Below, one piece after another: positions 6,738 to 14,500 of a stretch of 15,331 bases of DNA; within the stretch, counting starts at the first letter, position 1, and every line of letters starts with the position of its first letter. A program made the position numbers and the translations under genes. Origin of the DNA: Pseudomonadota bacterium. GTDB taxonomy: Bacteria; Pseudomonadota; Gammaproteobacteria; Burkholderiales; Burkholderiaceae_B. The notes beneath the pieces were generated by a model. It had not been told where the DNA came from and made no database searches. It saw only the letters and a program-made list of their open reading frames with translations. Location: contig JAEWJD010000083.1 of assembly GCA_023386765.1 (NCBI GenBank), positions 1 to 15,331 on the forward strand, in the 5' to 3' direction.

Positions 6738-8414
6738 TCAGGCTTGTGCCTGAATGACGCGCAGGTTGCGCGCATCGTCATCGTCTTCGGCGGCGCACGG
6801 ATCGCGTGGCAGCAGACGGTGGCGCAGGACCTGGTCGGCCAGCAGGTTGCGGCCGGCCAGGGTATCTGTTTTGGCTTCCCAGCGCATGGCGGCCAGGGAT
6901 ACGACGTGATAGAGCGCCGAGGCCGCCTGACGCGCCAGCTCGTCGCGTTGATCCTCGGCAGCGCGCGCGGCCAGTGCAAAGGCGGCGTCGATGGCGCGCT
7001 GCTGGGCATCGGCCAGCTCGGCCGAGCAGGGTTGGCCCCCGGCCAGCAGTGACTCGACATGCTCGCGCAAGGCCGGCAGGGCGGCTTCGCGGCGGATGGC
7101 ACGCAGCACGTCCAGGGCGACGATATTGCTGGTGCCTTCCCAGATCGAGCCCAGGTGGGCATCGCGCATCAGGCGCGGCTCGACCCATTCTTCGATATAG
7201 CCACAGCCGCCGCGGACTTCCATTGCGTCGCCGGTGACCTTGCGAGCATCGCGGCAGGCACGAAACTTGATCAGTGGCGTGAGGATGCGCGCCAGGGCGG
7301 GGGAGGCCTGGCCGGCTTCGGCCAGGGCCAGCGCCTGGGCGGTCTGGTACATGAGGCTGCGGGCCTGCTCGGTCCAGAGCATCATCTTGGCCAACTGCCG
7401 GCGCATGAGCGGCATGTCGATCAGCGCGCGGCCGAAGGCGCGTCGCTCGCGTGCCACGAACAGCGCTTCGGCAAGGGCGCGGCGCATCAGGCCGGCCGCC
7501 CGCATCCCGTTGGACAGGCGCGAGTTGTTGATCATGTCGGCCATCTGCTTGAAGCCCTTGCCCCGCTCGCCGATCAGCCAGGCGCGCGCGCCTTCCAGGC
7601 GGATCTCGCCGCTGGCCATGGAGCGCGTGCCCAGCTTGTCTTTCAGGCGCAGGATGCGATAGGTGTTGAGGCTGCCATCGGGCAATTCGCGCGGCAGCAG
7701 GAACAACGACACGCCCTTCAGGCCGGGATCGTCCTCGCTGCGCGCCAACACCATGGCGAAGCCGGCGTCGGGGTTGGAGCAGAACCATTTGTCGCCGCTC
7801 AGACGCCACATGCCGTCTTCGCCCGCTTCGGCTTCGGTGGCGGTGGCGCTCACGTCGGAACCGGCGCCTTGTTCGGTCATGAACATGGCGCCTTGGCGCA
7901 GCGTGTCGAAATCGAGGCTGGTCACCTGCGGCACGACCTGGTCGACCAGGGCCGGATCACCGTAGCGCTTGAGCGTGCGGGCCAGCGAATCGGTCATGCT
8001 GACCGGACAGCACAGGCCGAATTCGGCCTGCACGAAAAGATGGCTCAGGGCGTACTTGGCGGCGGCCGGCATCGGCTCGTGCCAGCCCAGCACGCCACCG
8101 CGATGCGACAGCGCCGCCAGTCCGAACTCGCTGTAGGCCAGCCGCTCGAGTTCGACATAGGCGGGATGCTTTTCAATGCGCGATTCATCCACCCCGCTGC
8201 GATGCCGCACCGACAGGGTCGGGGCATGGTGGTCCGCGACCATCGCCAGCTCGTCCATCGTTCCGCCAGCCAGCGCACCAAGCCGGCTCAGGTGCGGCTG
8301 CAGGTGGGCAAAGAGCGCTTGGGGCAGATACCGCGCCGCCATGGGGGCGGCGTAGGGATCGGTGTCAAAGAGGTTCTGGCCCCGGGAGTCGGGGACGGCG
8401 GTGATGGTTTGCAT
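6738..8414 (-). CDS. AidB-like acyl-CoA dehydrogenase family flavoprotein
   Basis: A 558-residue FAD-dependent acyl-CoA dehydrogenase of the long AidB/isovaleryl-CoA dehydrogenase-like branch. This branch has an extra N-terminal domain; ordinary family members are about 380 residues. The FAD/substrate motif MTEQGAGSDV is at 179-188, WRLSGDKWFCSN at 203-214, VRGGCGYIEEW at 401-411 and SIWEGTSNI around 423-431. E426 there sits at nearly the same position as the equivalent Glu in E. coli AidB. The start at 8412-8414 is chosen because GGAGGG (complement of 8422-8427) lies 7 nt upstream. An ATG 18 nt further upstream has no such site. It leads a unit with the downstream Bug receptor gene and is divergent from a LysR regulator. 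A catabolic acyl-CoA role fits this context better than DNA-alkylation protection, but AidB itself cannot be excluded. Confidence 0.92.
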   Translation of the reverse strand: MQTITAVPDSRGQNLFDTDPYAAPMAARYLPQALFAHLQPHLSRLGALAGGTMDELAMVADHHAPTLSVRHRSGVDESRIEKHPAYVELERLAYSEFGLAALSHRGGVLGWHEPMPAAAKYALSHLFVQAEFGLCCPVSMTDSLARTLKRYGDPALVDQVVPQVTSLDFDTLRQGAMFMTEQGAGSDVSATATEAEAGEDGMWRLSGDKWFCSNPDAGFAMVLARSEDDPGLKGVSLFLLPRELPDGSLNTYRILRLKDKLGTRSMASGEIRLEGARAWLIGERGKGFKQMADMINNSRLSNGMRAAGLMRRALAEALFVARERRAFGRALIDMPLMRRQLAKMMLWTEQARSLMYQTAQALALAEAGQASPALARILTPLIKFRACRDARKVTGDAMEVRGGCGYIEEWVEPRLMRDAHLGSIWEGTSNIVALDVLRAIRREAALPALREHVESLLAGGQPCSAELADAQQRAIDAAFALAARAAEDQRDELARQAASALYHVVSLAAMRWEAKTDTLAGRNLLADQVLRHRLLPRDPCAAEDDDDARNLRVIQAQA

Positions 8415-8457
8415 GGCGATTCCCTCCAGCATGAATGCGCGTCCATCTTCCTACCTC

Positions 8458-8472
8458 TTATCTATTCGATAA
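8458..8472. promoter_or_regulatory. LysR-type operator candidate 1 (TTATC-N5-GATAA)
   Basis: A perfect 5-bp inverted repeat, TTATC-TATTC-GATAA, contains the T-N11-A pattern (8459-8471) typical of LysR-regulator sites. It lies in the spacer between the acyl-CoA dehydrogenase gene and the divergent LysR gene. Its centre is 29 bp, nearly three helical turns, from a second such repeat. Confidence 0.5.
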
Positions 8473-8500
8473 AATACTGTTTTAATGTTGAACTATTCAA
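8471..8500 (-). promoter_or_regulatory. Possible promoter for acyl-CoA dehydrogenase/Bug unit
   Basis: On the minus strand TTGAAT (complement of 8495-8500) and TATTTT (complement of 8471-8476) are spaced by 18 nt. Both hexamers match the consensus only moderately, as expected if an activator is needed. The -35 overlaps operator candidate 2, and the -10 abuts candidate 1. Confidence 0.3.
8488..8500. promoter_or_regulatory. LysR-type operator candidate 2 (TTGAA-N3-TTCAA)
   Basis: TTGAA-CTA-TTCAA is a perfect 13-nt inverted repeat of T-N11-A form, 20 nt upstream of the divergent LysR start codon. It is the better of two such repeats in this 105-nt AT-rich spacer. Confidence 0.5.
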
Positions 8501-8519
8501 ATTAAATATAAATATACGC

Positions 8520-9431
8520 ATGGAACTCCGTCTGCTGCGCTATTTCATTGCCGTAGCCGAAGAGCGGCATTTCAGTCGGGCGGCGCAGCGCCTGCATATC
8601 TCCCAGCCGCCGCTGTCGTATGCCATTCGGCAACTGGAAGACCAGCTCGGCGTGCGTCTGCTGGAGCGCAGCAGCCGCCACGTTGCGCTGACTCCGGCAG
8701 GTCAGGTGCTGTACGGCCAGGCGCTGGCCTTGCTGCGTCAGGCTGAAGAGGTCGGCCTGCTGGTGCAGCGGGTCGACGCCGGGCTGCAGGGGCGTTGCCG
8801 CATCGGCTTCGTGGGCTCGATGCTGTATCGCGGGCTGCCCGATGTGCTGGCCGCCTTGCGTGCGGCGATGCCCGGTGTGGAACAGGTGCTGCAGGAGTTG
8901 AATTCCAATGATCAGATCGAGGCGTTGCGGCGCGGCGAGCTGGATCTGGGTTTCGTGCACGCCAACCCCTTGCCGCCCGAGGTACGCGGCTTGGACCTGA
9001 TGGCCGAGCCCTTCGTGGTCTGCCTGCCGCAATCGCATCCCATGGCCGGACGGCGCAAGGTCGATCTGCGTGAGCTGGCCAAGGAAGACTTCATTTTCTT
9101 TGCCCGCGAGGCCTCGCCCAGCTATTACGAGACCGTGCTCTCGCTGTGCGTGGGGGCGGGTTTCTATCCGGCGGTGCGCCATGAAGTGCGGCACTGGCTG
9201 AGCGTGTGCGCGCTGGTGTCGCAGGGGCTGGGCGTGTCGATCGTGCCGGCCTGCATGATGCGCAGCCGCCTGGCCGGTACGCGTTTTCTCAATTTTGATC
9301 ACGAGGCGCGTTCGCGCAGCCAACTCATCTGGCCCGCCCAGCAGGCGACGCCGCTGGCGGCCCGCACGCTGGAAATCGTACGCCGCCATTTCGCCTCGCT
9401 GGGTATCGGCGCAGACGCCGAAGCCGGGTAG
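8520..9431 (+). CDS. LysR-family transcriptional regulator, divergent from acyl-CoA dehydrogenase
   Basis: A 303-residue LysR-type regulator. The N-terminal winged helix-turn-helix (1-60; FSRAAQRLHISQPPLSYAIR, then GVRLLERSSRHVALTPAG) is textbook and of the CatR/BenM-like subtype. A periplasmic-binding-like effector domain follows (about 90-295; CRIGFVGSMLYRGLPDVL, and GELDLGFVHANPLPP where CatR-type proteins carry DVGF). The effector is not predictable. The same frame stays open upstream to 7059, but that part is antisense to the dehydrogenase gene, and MELRLLRYFIAV is the family start. There is no Shine-Dalgarno. A TATAAA at 8507-8512 lies 7 nt before the ATG, so the mRNA might be leaderless. 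It is divergent from the acyl-CoA dehydrogenase/Bug unit, which it probably regulates through the two T-N11-A repeats. It is convergent with the TpsB gene, with only 5 nt between them. Confidence 0.93.
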   Translation: MELRLLRYFIAVAEERHFSRAAQRLHISQPPLSYAIRQLEDQLGVRLLERSSRHVALTPAGQVLYGQALALLRQAEEVGLLVQRVDAGLQGRCRIGFVGSMLYRGLPDVLAALRAAMPGVEQVLQELNSNDQIEALRRGELDLGFVHANPLPPEVRGLDLMAEPFVVCLPQSHPMAGRRKVDLRELAKEDFIFFAREASPSYYETVLSLCVGAGFYPAVRHEVRHWLSVCALVSQGLGVSIVPACMMRSRLAGTRFLNFDHEARSRSQLIWPAQQATPLAARTLEIVRRHFASLGIGADAEAG

Positions 9432-9436
9432 ACGGC

Positions 9437-11137
9437 TCAGAACTGGGCTTGCAGGGCCAGGAAGATGCCGCCGTCGGCCTGATAACCGACGTTGCTGCCG
9501 ATGATCTTCGGCCAGTAAAGCTGCAGCCGGTTCTGGCCGATGGCCAGGTTCACGCCCAGGGTCAGGCTGTTGAGGTAGCGGCCGTCGGCACGCCCGTGGT
9601 CCAGGCCCACAAAGGGCGAGACCGTGCCGACCGCGACCCAGTTCCGGTGCAGGCCGGAGGTGCTGATATCGTAGGACAGTGTGCTGGAGAGGTTCAGGCC
9701 ATGCTCGCCCGACAGGGGGGCGGCATTGAACGGCAGGCGGGTCCGGGTGGAGGCTCCCGGATAGAACCGCTCCGCGGAGGGCAGCTGCGCCTGCCCCAGC
9801 CGATGCTGCGTATTCAGGCTGAGGCGATAGCGCCAATGCTTGAAGAGGCGGTCCCCCACTTCGGCATGGGTGCGCAGCGTCAGGAAATCCGGCCCCCGGT
9901 TGTAGCGGAACGATCGGCTCAGCACGGCCGATGCGCTGGCGTGCCAGCCATCCCGCCGCAATGAGGCGCCGGCGGAGAGTTCGGCCGTGTTGTAGCGATA
10001 GGTCTGCGCCAGGATGGGCTGGCGGTTGATGTCAAAGCGTGAGGCGCTGCGGGTCAGCCGCAGCCCATAGTGAAACAGGGCATCGCCACGGATCTGGTTG
10101 GCTTTCAGGCTCAGCCCCAGGCGGCGCGTGTCGCGCTTGGCGGCCAGGCTGGACTTGCCCAGCTCGATCACGCTGCGATCATCGGATTGGCTGTAGTCCA
10201 GCGCCAGATCCAGGCCCAGCAGCGGCACGGAAAAAAAACCGTTGTAGGCCGAGAAGGTGCGTGCGGGCACGGCAGCCAGATTGTTGCTGTAGCTCAGACC
10301 CAGGCTTTCGTTGAGGCGCAGGAGGTCGCTGGCCAGCACGGACAGGGTGCCGTTGTAGCCGAACAGATCCTGCTTGTTGAAATTGTTCAGGTCGATCACG
10401 GTGGTCAGGCGCGATCGGGGCAGGCGTGAGAATGACAGGTAGATGGCGTCATCGACGTTGGCGACATCGGCCCGATAGCTCGACTCCCCCATGCTGTTGA
10501 GCTGGAACAGCGCCAGCCGTAATTGATCGAGGCGGAAGAAGCCCCCTTCGCGGATGCGCAGCACGTTCTTCAGCTGCAGGCCGTTGTCCAGCAGCTTGAC
10601 CGGCAGGGGCTCGAGATCGATCTCGGGGCCGGGGGCGGCGCCGCGCGCCGCGATGCGGAGGCGAAAGAAGAGATAGCCCTCGGACAGCATGCGTTCGGCG
10701 ATGGCGCGCACCAGGCTGTCGCGCGCCAGGCCGGACTGCTGGTCCAGCCAGCGCGATCCCAGCAGGCGCAGCAGCTGCGGCCCGAAGGCCGGTGCCTGCC
10801 AGGCAGCGCGGTAGCGGTCGTCGACCCGATAGAGCGAGGTCGGATCCAGATTGGCCAGTGCATCGGCGGGTGCGCTGCGATACGCCTGATGCGCGGTGTC
10901 GCGCGCCTGCAGACTGCGGTTGACGCTGTTTTGCGCGGCCTCCCGGATGGCTTGGCCGATGTCCTGCTCGACCGAGGCCGCCACGGTCGTCAGGGGGACC
11001 AGGGGCAGGCAGGCAAGGAGCAGGGCGCGGCGCGCCCGCATCATGCCGGTGCGCGGCAGGCGCAACGGGCTGGGCGAAGGGCGGCGGCGTTGCATCAGGG
11101 CATGGGAGGCGGCAAGAGACATGGAATGGATGAGCAA
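9437..11137 (-). CDS. Two-partner secretion outer-membrane transporter TpsB (FhaC/ShlB family)
   Basis: The 566-residue product resembles FhaC/ShlB/HecB, which recognise a TpsA exoprotein in the periplasm and move it across the outer membrane. The start is TTG (complement of 11135-11137), set by a perfect AGGAGG (complement of 11145-11150) 7 nt upstream. The first ATGs inside lack any such site. This gives a 54-residue leader in which a normal signal peptide (MMRARRALLLACLPLVPLTT, 32-51) follows a basic extension. The mature N-terminus is a helix-rich plug-like segment (55-95). POTRA-like regions follow (about 98-190 and 190-240; SLVRAIAERMLSEGYLFF), then a beta-barrel from about 242 ending in the outer-membrane-type LQAQF. 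The conserved PFVGLDHG strand motif (508-515) is present. The VRGY/F motif expected at the tip of loop 6 is replaced by TRTRLPF (464-470). The second POTRA region is short. The divergent neighbour tpsA is the obvious cargo. Confidence 0.9.
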   Translation of the reverse strand: MLIHSMSLAASHALMQRRRPSPSPLRLPRTGMMRARRALLLACLPLVPLTTVAASVEQDIGQAIREAAQNSVNRSLQARDTAHQAYRSAPADALANLDPTSLYRVDDRYRAAWQAPAFGPQLLRLLGSRWLDQQSGLARDSLVRAIAERMLSEGYLFFRLRIAARGAAPGPEIDLEPLPVKLLDNGLQLKNVLRIREGGFFRLDQLRLALFQLNSMGESSYRADVANVDDAIYLSFSRLPRSRLTTVIDLNNFNKQDLFGYNGTLSVLASDLLRLNESLGLSYSNNLAAVPARTFSAYNGFFSVPLLGLDLALDYSQSDDRSVIELGKSSLAAKRDTRRLGLSLKANQIRGDALFHYGLRLTRSASRFDINRQPILAQTYRYNTAELSAGASLRRDGWHASASAVLSRSFRYNRGPDFLTLRTHAEVGDRLFKHWRYRLSLNTQHRLGQAQLPSAERFYPGASTRTRLPFNAAPLSGEHGLNLSSTLSYDISTSGLHRNWVAVGTVSPFVGLDHGRADGRYLNSLTLGVNLAIGQNRLQLYWPKIIGSNVGYQADGGIFLALQAQF

Positions 11138-11583
11138 GGTTTTGCCTCCTCGGGGAGCAAGGGGGCAAAAGCAGGTTCTTCGGATGGAAGCGGCCGGGCG
11201 GTGATGAGCCTGTCGCGAGCGGCGGGCCGGACACGGGGGCTTGCCGGGTCGGGCAAGGCGTTAAGCACAGAGATGATTAACGATGCTGCGCGGTCTGGCC
11301 CGTGCCCAAAAATAAATAGGACCGAAGCTTTGCCGGTTCGAGCCCGAGCCCGCCCTGGCAGTCTCCGATCCTGGCGGGATCTCGGGCCTCGCCAGACAGC
11401 TTGAGAGTCTTCTGCAAAACATAGAGATTTCTCCTACCCGCAAGCCTGGACGCATTTTGGATAATGTGCCGCGACTCCATACCGGGTCCCCGCAATACGC
11501 CATGGGTGCCGGCCCGGCAGCGGCTTGCGGTCCCAGTCCGCAAGGTCGGGCGATTCTTCACCCTGCTTCCTGGTTCTCAGACT
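11138..11583. other. 446-nt non-coding spacer between divergent tpsB and tpsA
   Basis: The spacer must hold both promoters, but no strong sigma-70 pair was found. Visible elements include the tpsB Shine-Dalgarno (11145-11150) and a 6-bp hairpin, CTTGCC/GGCAAG (11240-11257), in the tpsB leader. There is also GTTAA-N12-TTAAC (11260-11281), a short AT-rich tract near 11308-11318, GATCC-N5-GGATC (11367-11381), and a -10-like GATAAT at 11460-11465 on the tpsA side without a good -35. Poor -35 regions suit activator-dependent promoters. No coding capacity with homology was recognised. Confidence 0.6.
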
Positions 11584-14500
11584 ATGCAACGCAAAACCAA
11601 GCTTCTCCCCTGGGGGCGGATGTCGGGTGCCGCCCTGGCACTCTGCGGTTCCATGACGGTCTACGCCGATGTGGTGCCGGCCAATGGCAGCACGGTCAGC
11701 AAGGTCGGCTCCGTGACCGTGATCGACATCCTTTCGCCTGACGACAAGGGCCATTCCTACAATCGCTTCTCGTCGTTCGACGCACTGGGCGTGGTCCTGA
11801 ACAACGCCCAGAACAACAGCGAATCGCGCCTGGTCGGTGGGGTCAAGCGCAACGCCGCGCTGGCAGGCGCAGCAGCGCGCAGCATCATCATCGACAACAT
11901 CGGCGATGCGCCTACCCGTCTGAACGGCCTGGTCGAGATCGTCGGCAGCCGCGCCGATCTGCTCATTGCCGGGCGCAACGGCATCGTCTGCAACAGCTGT
12001 GGGTTCATCAATACCCGGCGCCTCACGCTGGGCGCAGGCGAACTGGAGCGCGATGCCAGCGGCGCCTTCCGCCTGAGCGTGGAGGCCGGGCATGGCGGCA
12101 TTTCCGTCAGTGGTGCCGGCTTGAGCGCGCCGGACAGCGACATCAACCTCGTGGCTCAGCAGATCGAGTTGCTGGCACCGGTCTATGGGAAGGACGTGGC
12201 CTTTCGCATCGTGCGTGGCCTCTATGGCATCGAGGACGGACGCAGCGAATCGCTGGGAGAGGCCTTCGATGCGACCCTGGGCGACTATGTCGGCGTGCCG
12301 AACGTGCTGGCCAACGGAGACATCACGGTCTACACCGATGCGCGCCGGCTGGACATGAAGAACCTCACCATGTCGGCCACCGGCGGAATCGAGCTGCGTT
12401 CGCGTGACGGCGCTATCGATGTGGTCTCGGCCAAGCTCATCGCCAATGACGCGCTCTCCTTGCAGGGCGAGGCGCTGACCCTGAAGAAAACCGCCACCGA
12501 CTCGGGCCGGGTTGCACTCAAGGCCGGCAACCTGGAGAGCTATGGCTGGTTTGCGGTCGCCGACGACATCGCCCTGCAGGCCGGCCGCACAGCCTTGCAG
12601 GCATCATCCTTCGACGCCCGCACGCAGTTCCGTCTCAATGGCGATGACGTCGCCCTGCTGTCGGTCAATCTCAAGGGCGATGCCGACATCCGGGCCCCGA
12701 GCTTGAGTGCGCGTGCGCTCAACGCAGAGGGTGGGCAGGCCCGCTTCGCGTCGGCCGCCATGCAGACCGAGGGCGGGGCGTTGCGCTACCGCAAGCTGGA
12801 CGTCGAGGGCTTCGAGACGCTGGCCTTCGACGCCACCTTGTTGCGGGTCGATGCGCTGGCCTTGCAGCCGGCGCATCAGGCCGCGACCTTGCGGCTGGGC
12901 GCCGGCAGCAGCCTGACCACGCGCCGGCTGGCGCTGCAGGATATGGCCAGCCTGGACAACCAGGGCGAGGTGCTGCTGCTGGAAGATATGGCCCTGTCGG
13001 GGCTGCAGGAGATCCGCAACGGTGGCCGCATCGTGGCGGCGTCGCTGGCGGTGCAGGGGACGGCGGCACTCCCCGCCGTGCTGCGTAACGCCGGCCGCTG
13101 GCACATCCAGGGCCGGGCCGGGTTGACGAACCTTGCGACGCTCAGCAATAGCGGCGAGATGCGCGCGGCCGCCTTGGACCTCGACAACACGCGGCTGTCC
13201 GCTGCCCAGCTTGCGGCGGCCCGTCTTGAGAACGACGGCGAACTGGCGTTGGGGGGTGATCTGCGCCTGACAGGGCTGGGGGCGGTGGTCAACACCCGCC
13301 GTGTCCAGGCAGCCAATGGCGTGGTGGACATGCGTGGCGCGGGGACCGCCTCCCGGGTCGACAATCGTGGCGAGATCGCGCTGCGCGGCAATCTCGACCT
13401 GTTCGGGGTGACGCGGTTGGACAATCCGGGCAGCGTTCAGGCAGACGCCTTGACGCTGGATAACCGTGGCGAGACGGCCGAACTGCGCAACCGGACCAGC
13501 TTCGACTCGCAAGGCACCTTGCGGCTGCGCGAGACGCTGCGCTTGCTGGGCCTGGGCAGTTTCGTCAATCGCGGTGAGATCGAGGCCGGCGCCTTGATCC
13601 AGGCACCCGGCGAGCCCGCCGATGGATTGACGGGGCTGGCCCTGTTCGACAACGCCGGCCAGATCACGCTGCGCGACGCGTTGCAGCTGGCGAGCGCCAG
13701 CCGGGTGCAGAACGGCGGGATGTTGCAGGCGCAGTCCCTCCTGCTGGACAACGGGGCGCAGCCGCAGCCTTGGCGGCAGGCGGCGGTCTTCGAGAACAAG
13801 GGGACCCTGGGCTTGAGCGGGCTGCTGCAGCTGCGTGGGGTGGGGCGCATCAGCAACCGCAACGTGATCCAGGCAGATGGCCTCTCGGTTGACCAGGGCG
13901 ATGGCCATGTTGGCGCGGGCGGCTCGGCCAGCCTCGAGAACGTGGGCGACATCGCGCTCGGCGGCGGGGCGAGTCTGCGTGATATGGCGCGCATCGACAA
14001 CAGCGGCGGCTGGCAGGCCGCCAGCCTGCAGGTCGACAATGCCACGGGTGGTCTGCACAACAGCGGCAACCTCAAGGTTGCGCAAGTGGGGCTGCGCCAG
14101 GTGGGCGCCAGCAGCAACACCGGGCGCTGGAGCAGCCAGAGCGCAACGCTCTCGCAGAGCGGCGTACTGACCAATCGCGCCGATCTGGATATCGGAGCCT
14201 TGCAACTGAACCAGACCAGCCTGGACAACGAAGGCCGCCTGAAGAGCGGGCAGGTGAGCGTGGCGCAGGCCGGGCGTCTGCTCAACGGCACCGGCGGCCA
14301 ATGGGTCACGCGTGAGCGATTGCAGGTACAGAACGTGGCGCAATGGCGCAACCAGGGGCGGCTGGTGGCCGGCGAACTGCAGGCCGATGGGGTGACCCTG
14401 TTCGAGAACGAGGCGGAGATGGCACTGACGCGGGGCGGCCGCTGGCAGGGCGACACCTTCACCAGTTCGCGCAGCCTGTACAGCCAGGGAGATCTGTCGC

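Noticed and set aside
7059..8519. N-terminal extension of the second LysR gene giving a 790-residue protein
   Set aside because: The extension is antisense to the acyl-CoA dehydrogenase gene. The LysR helix-turn-helix begins at 8520, as in all family members.
11431..11465. Possible BvgA-binding heptads (TTTCTCCTA-like) near a GATAAT hexamer upstream of tpsA
   Set aside because: Only one weak half-site is visible, with no inverted pair and no -35, so a BvgA site cannot be claimed from sequence alone.
12952..14052. CRISPR or tandem DNA repeat array suggested by the 144-nt spacing
   Set aside because: Units are similar in protein pattern only, not in DNA. They are in one continuous frame and have no identical direct repeats.
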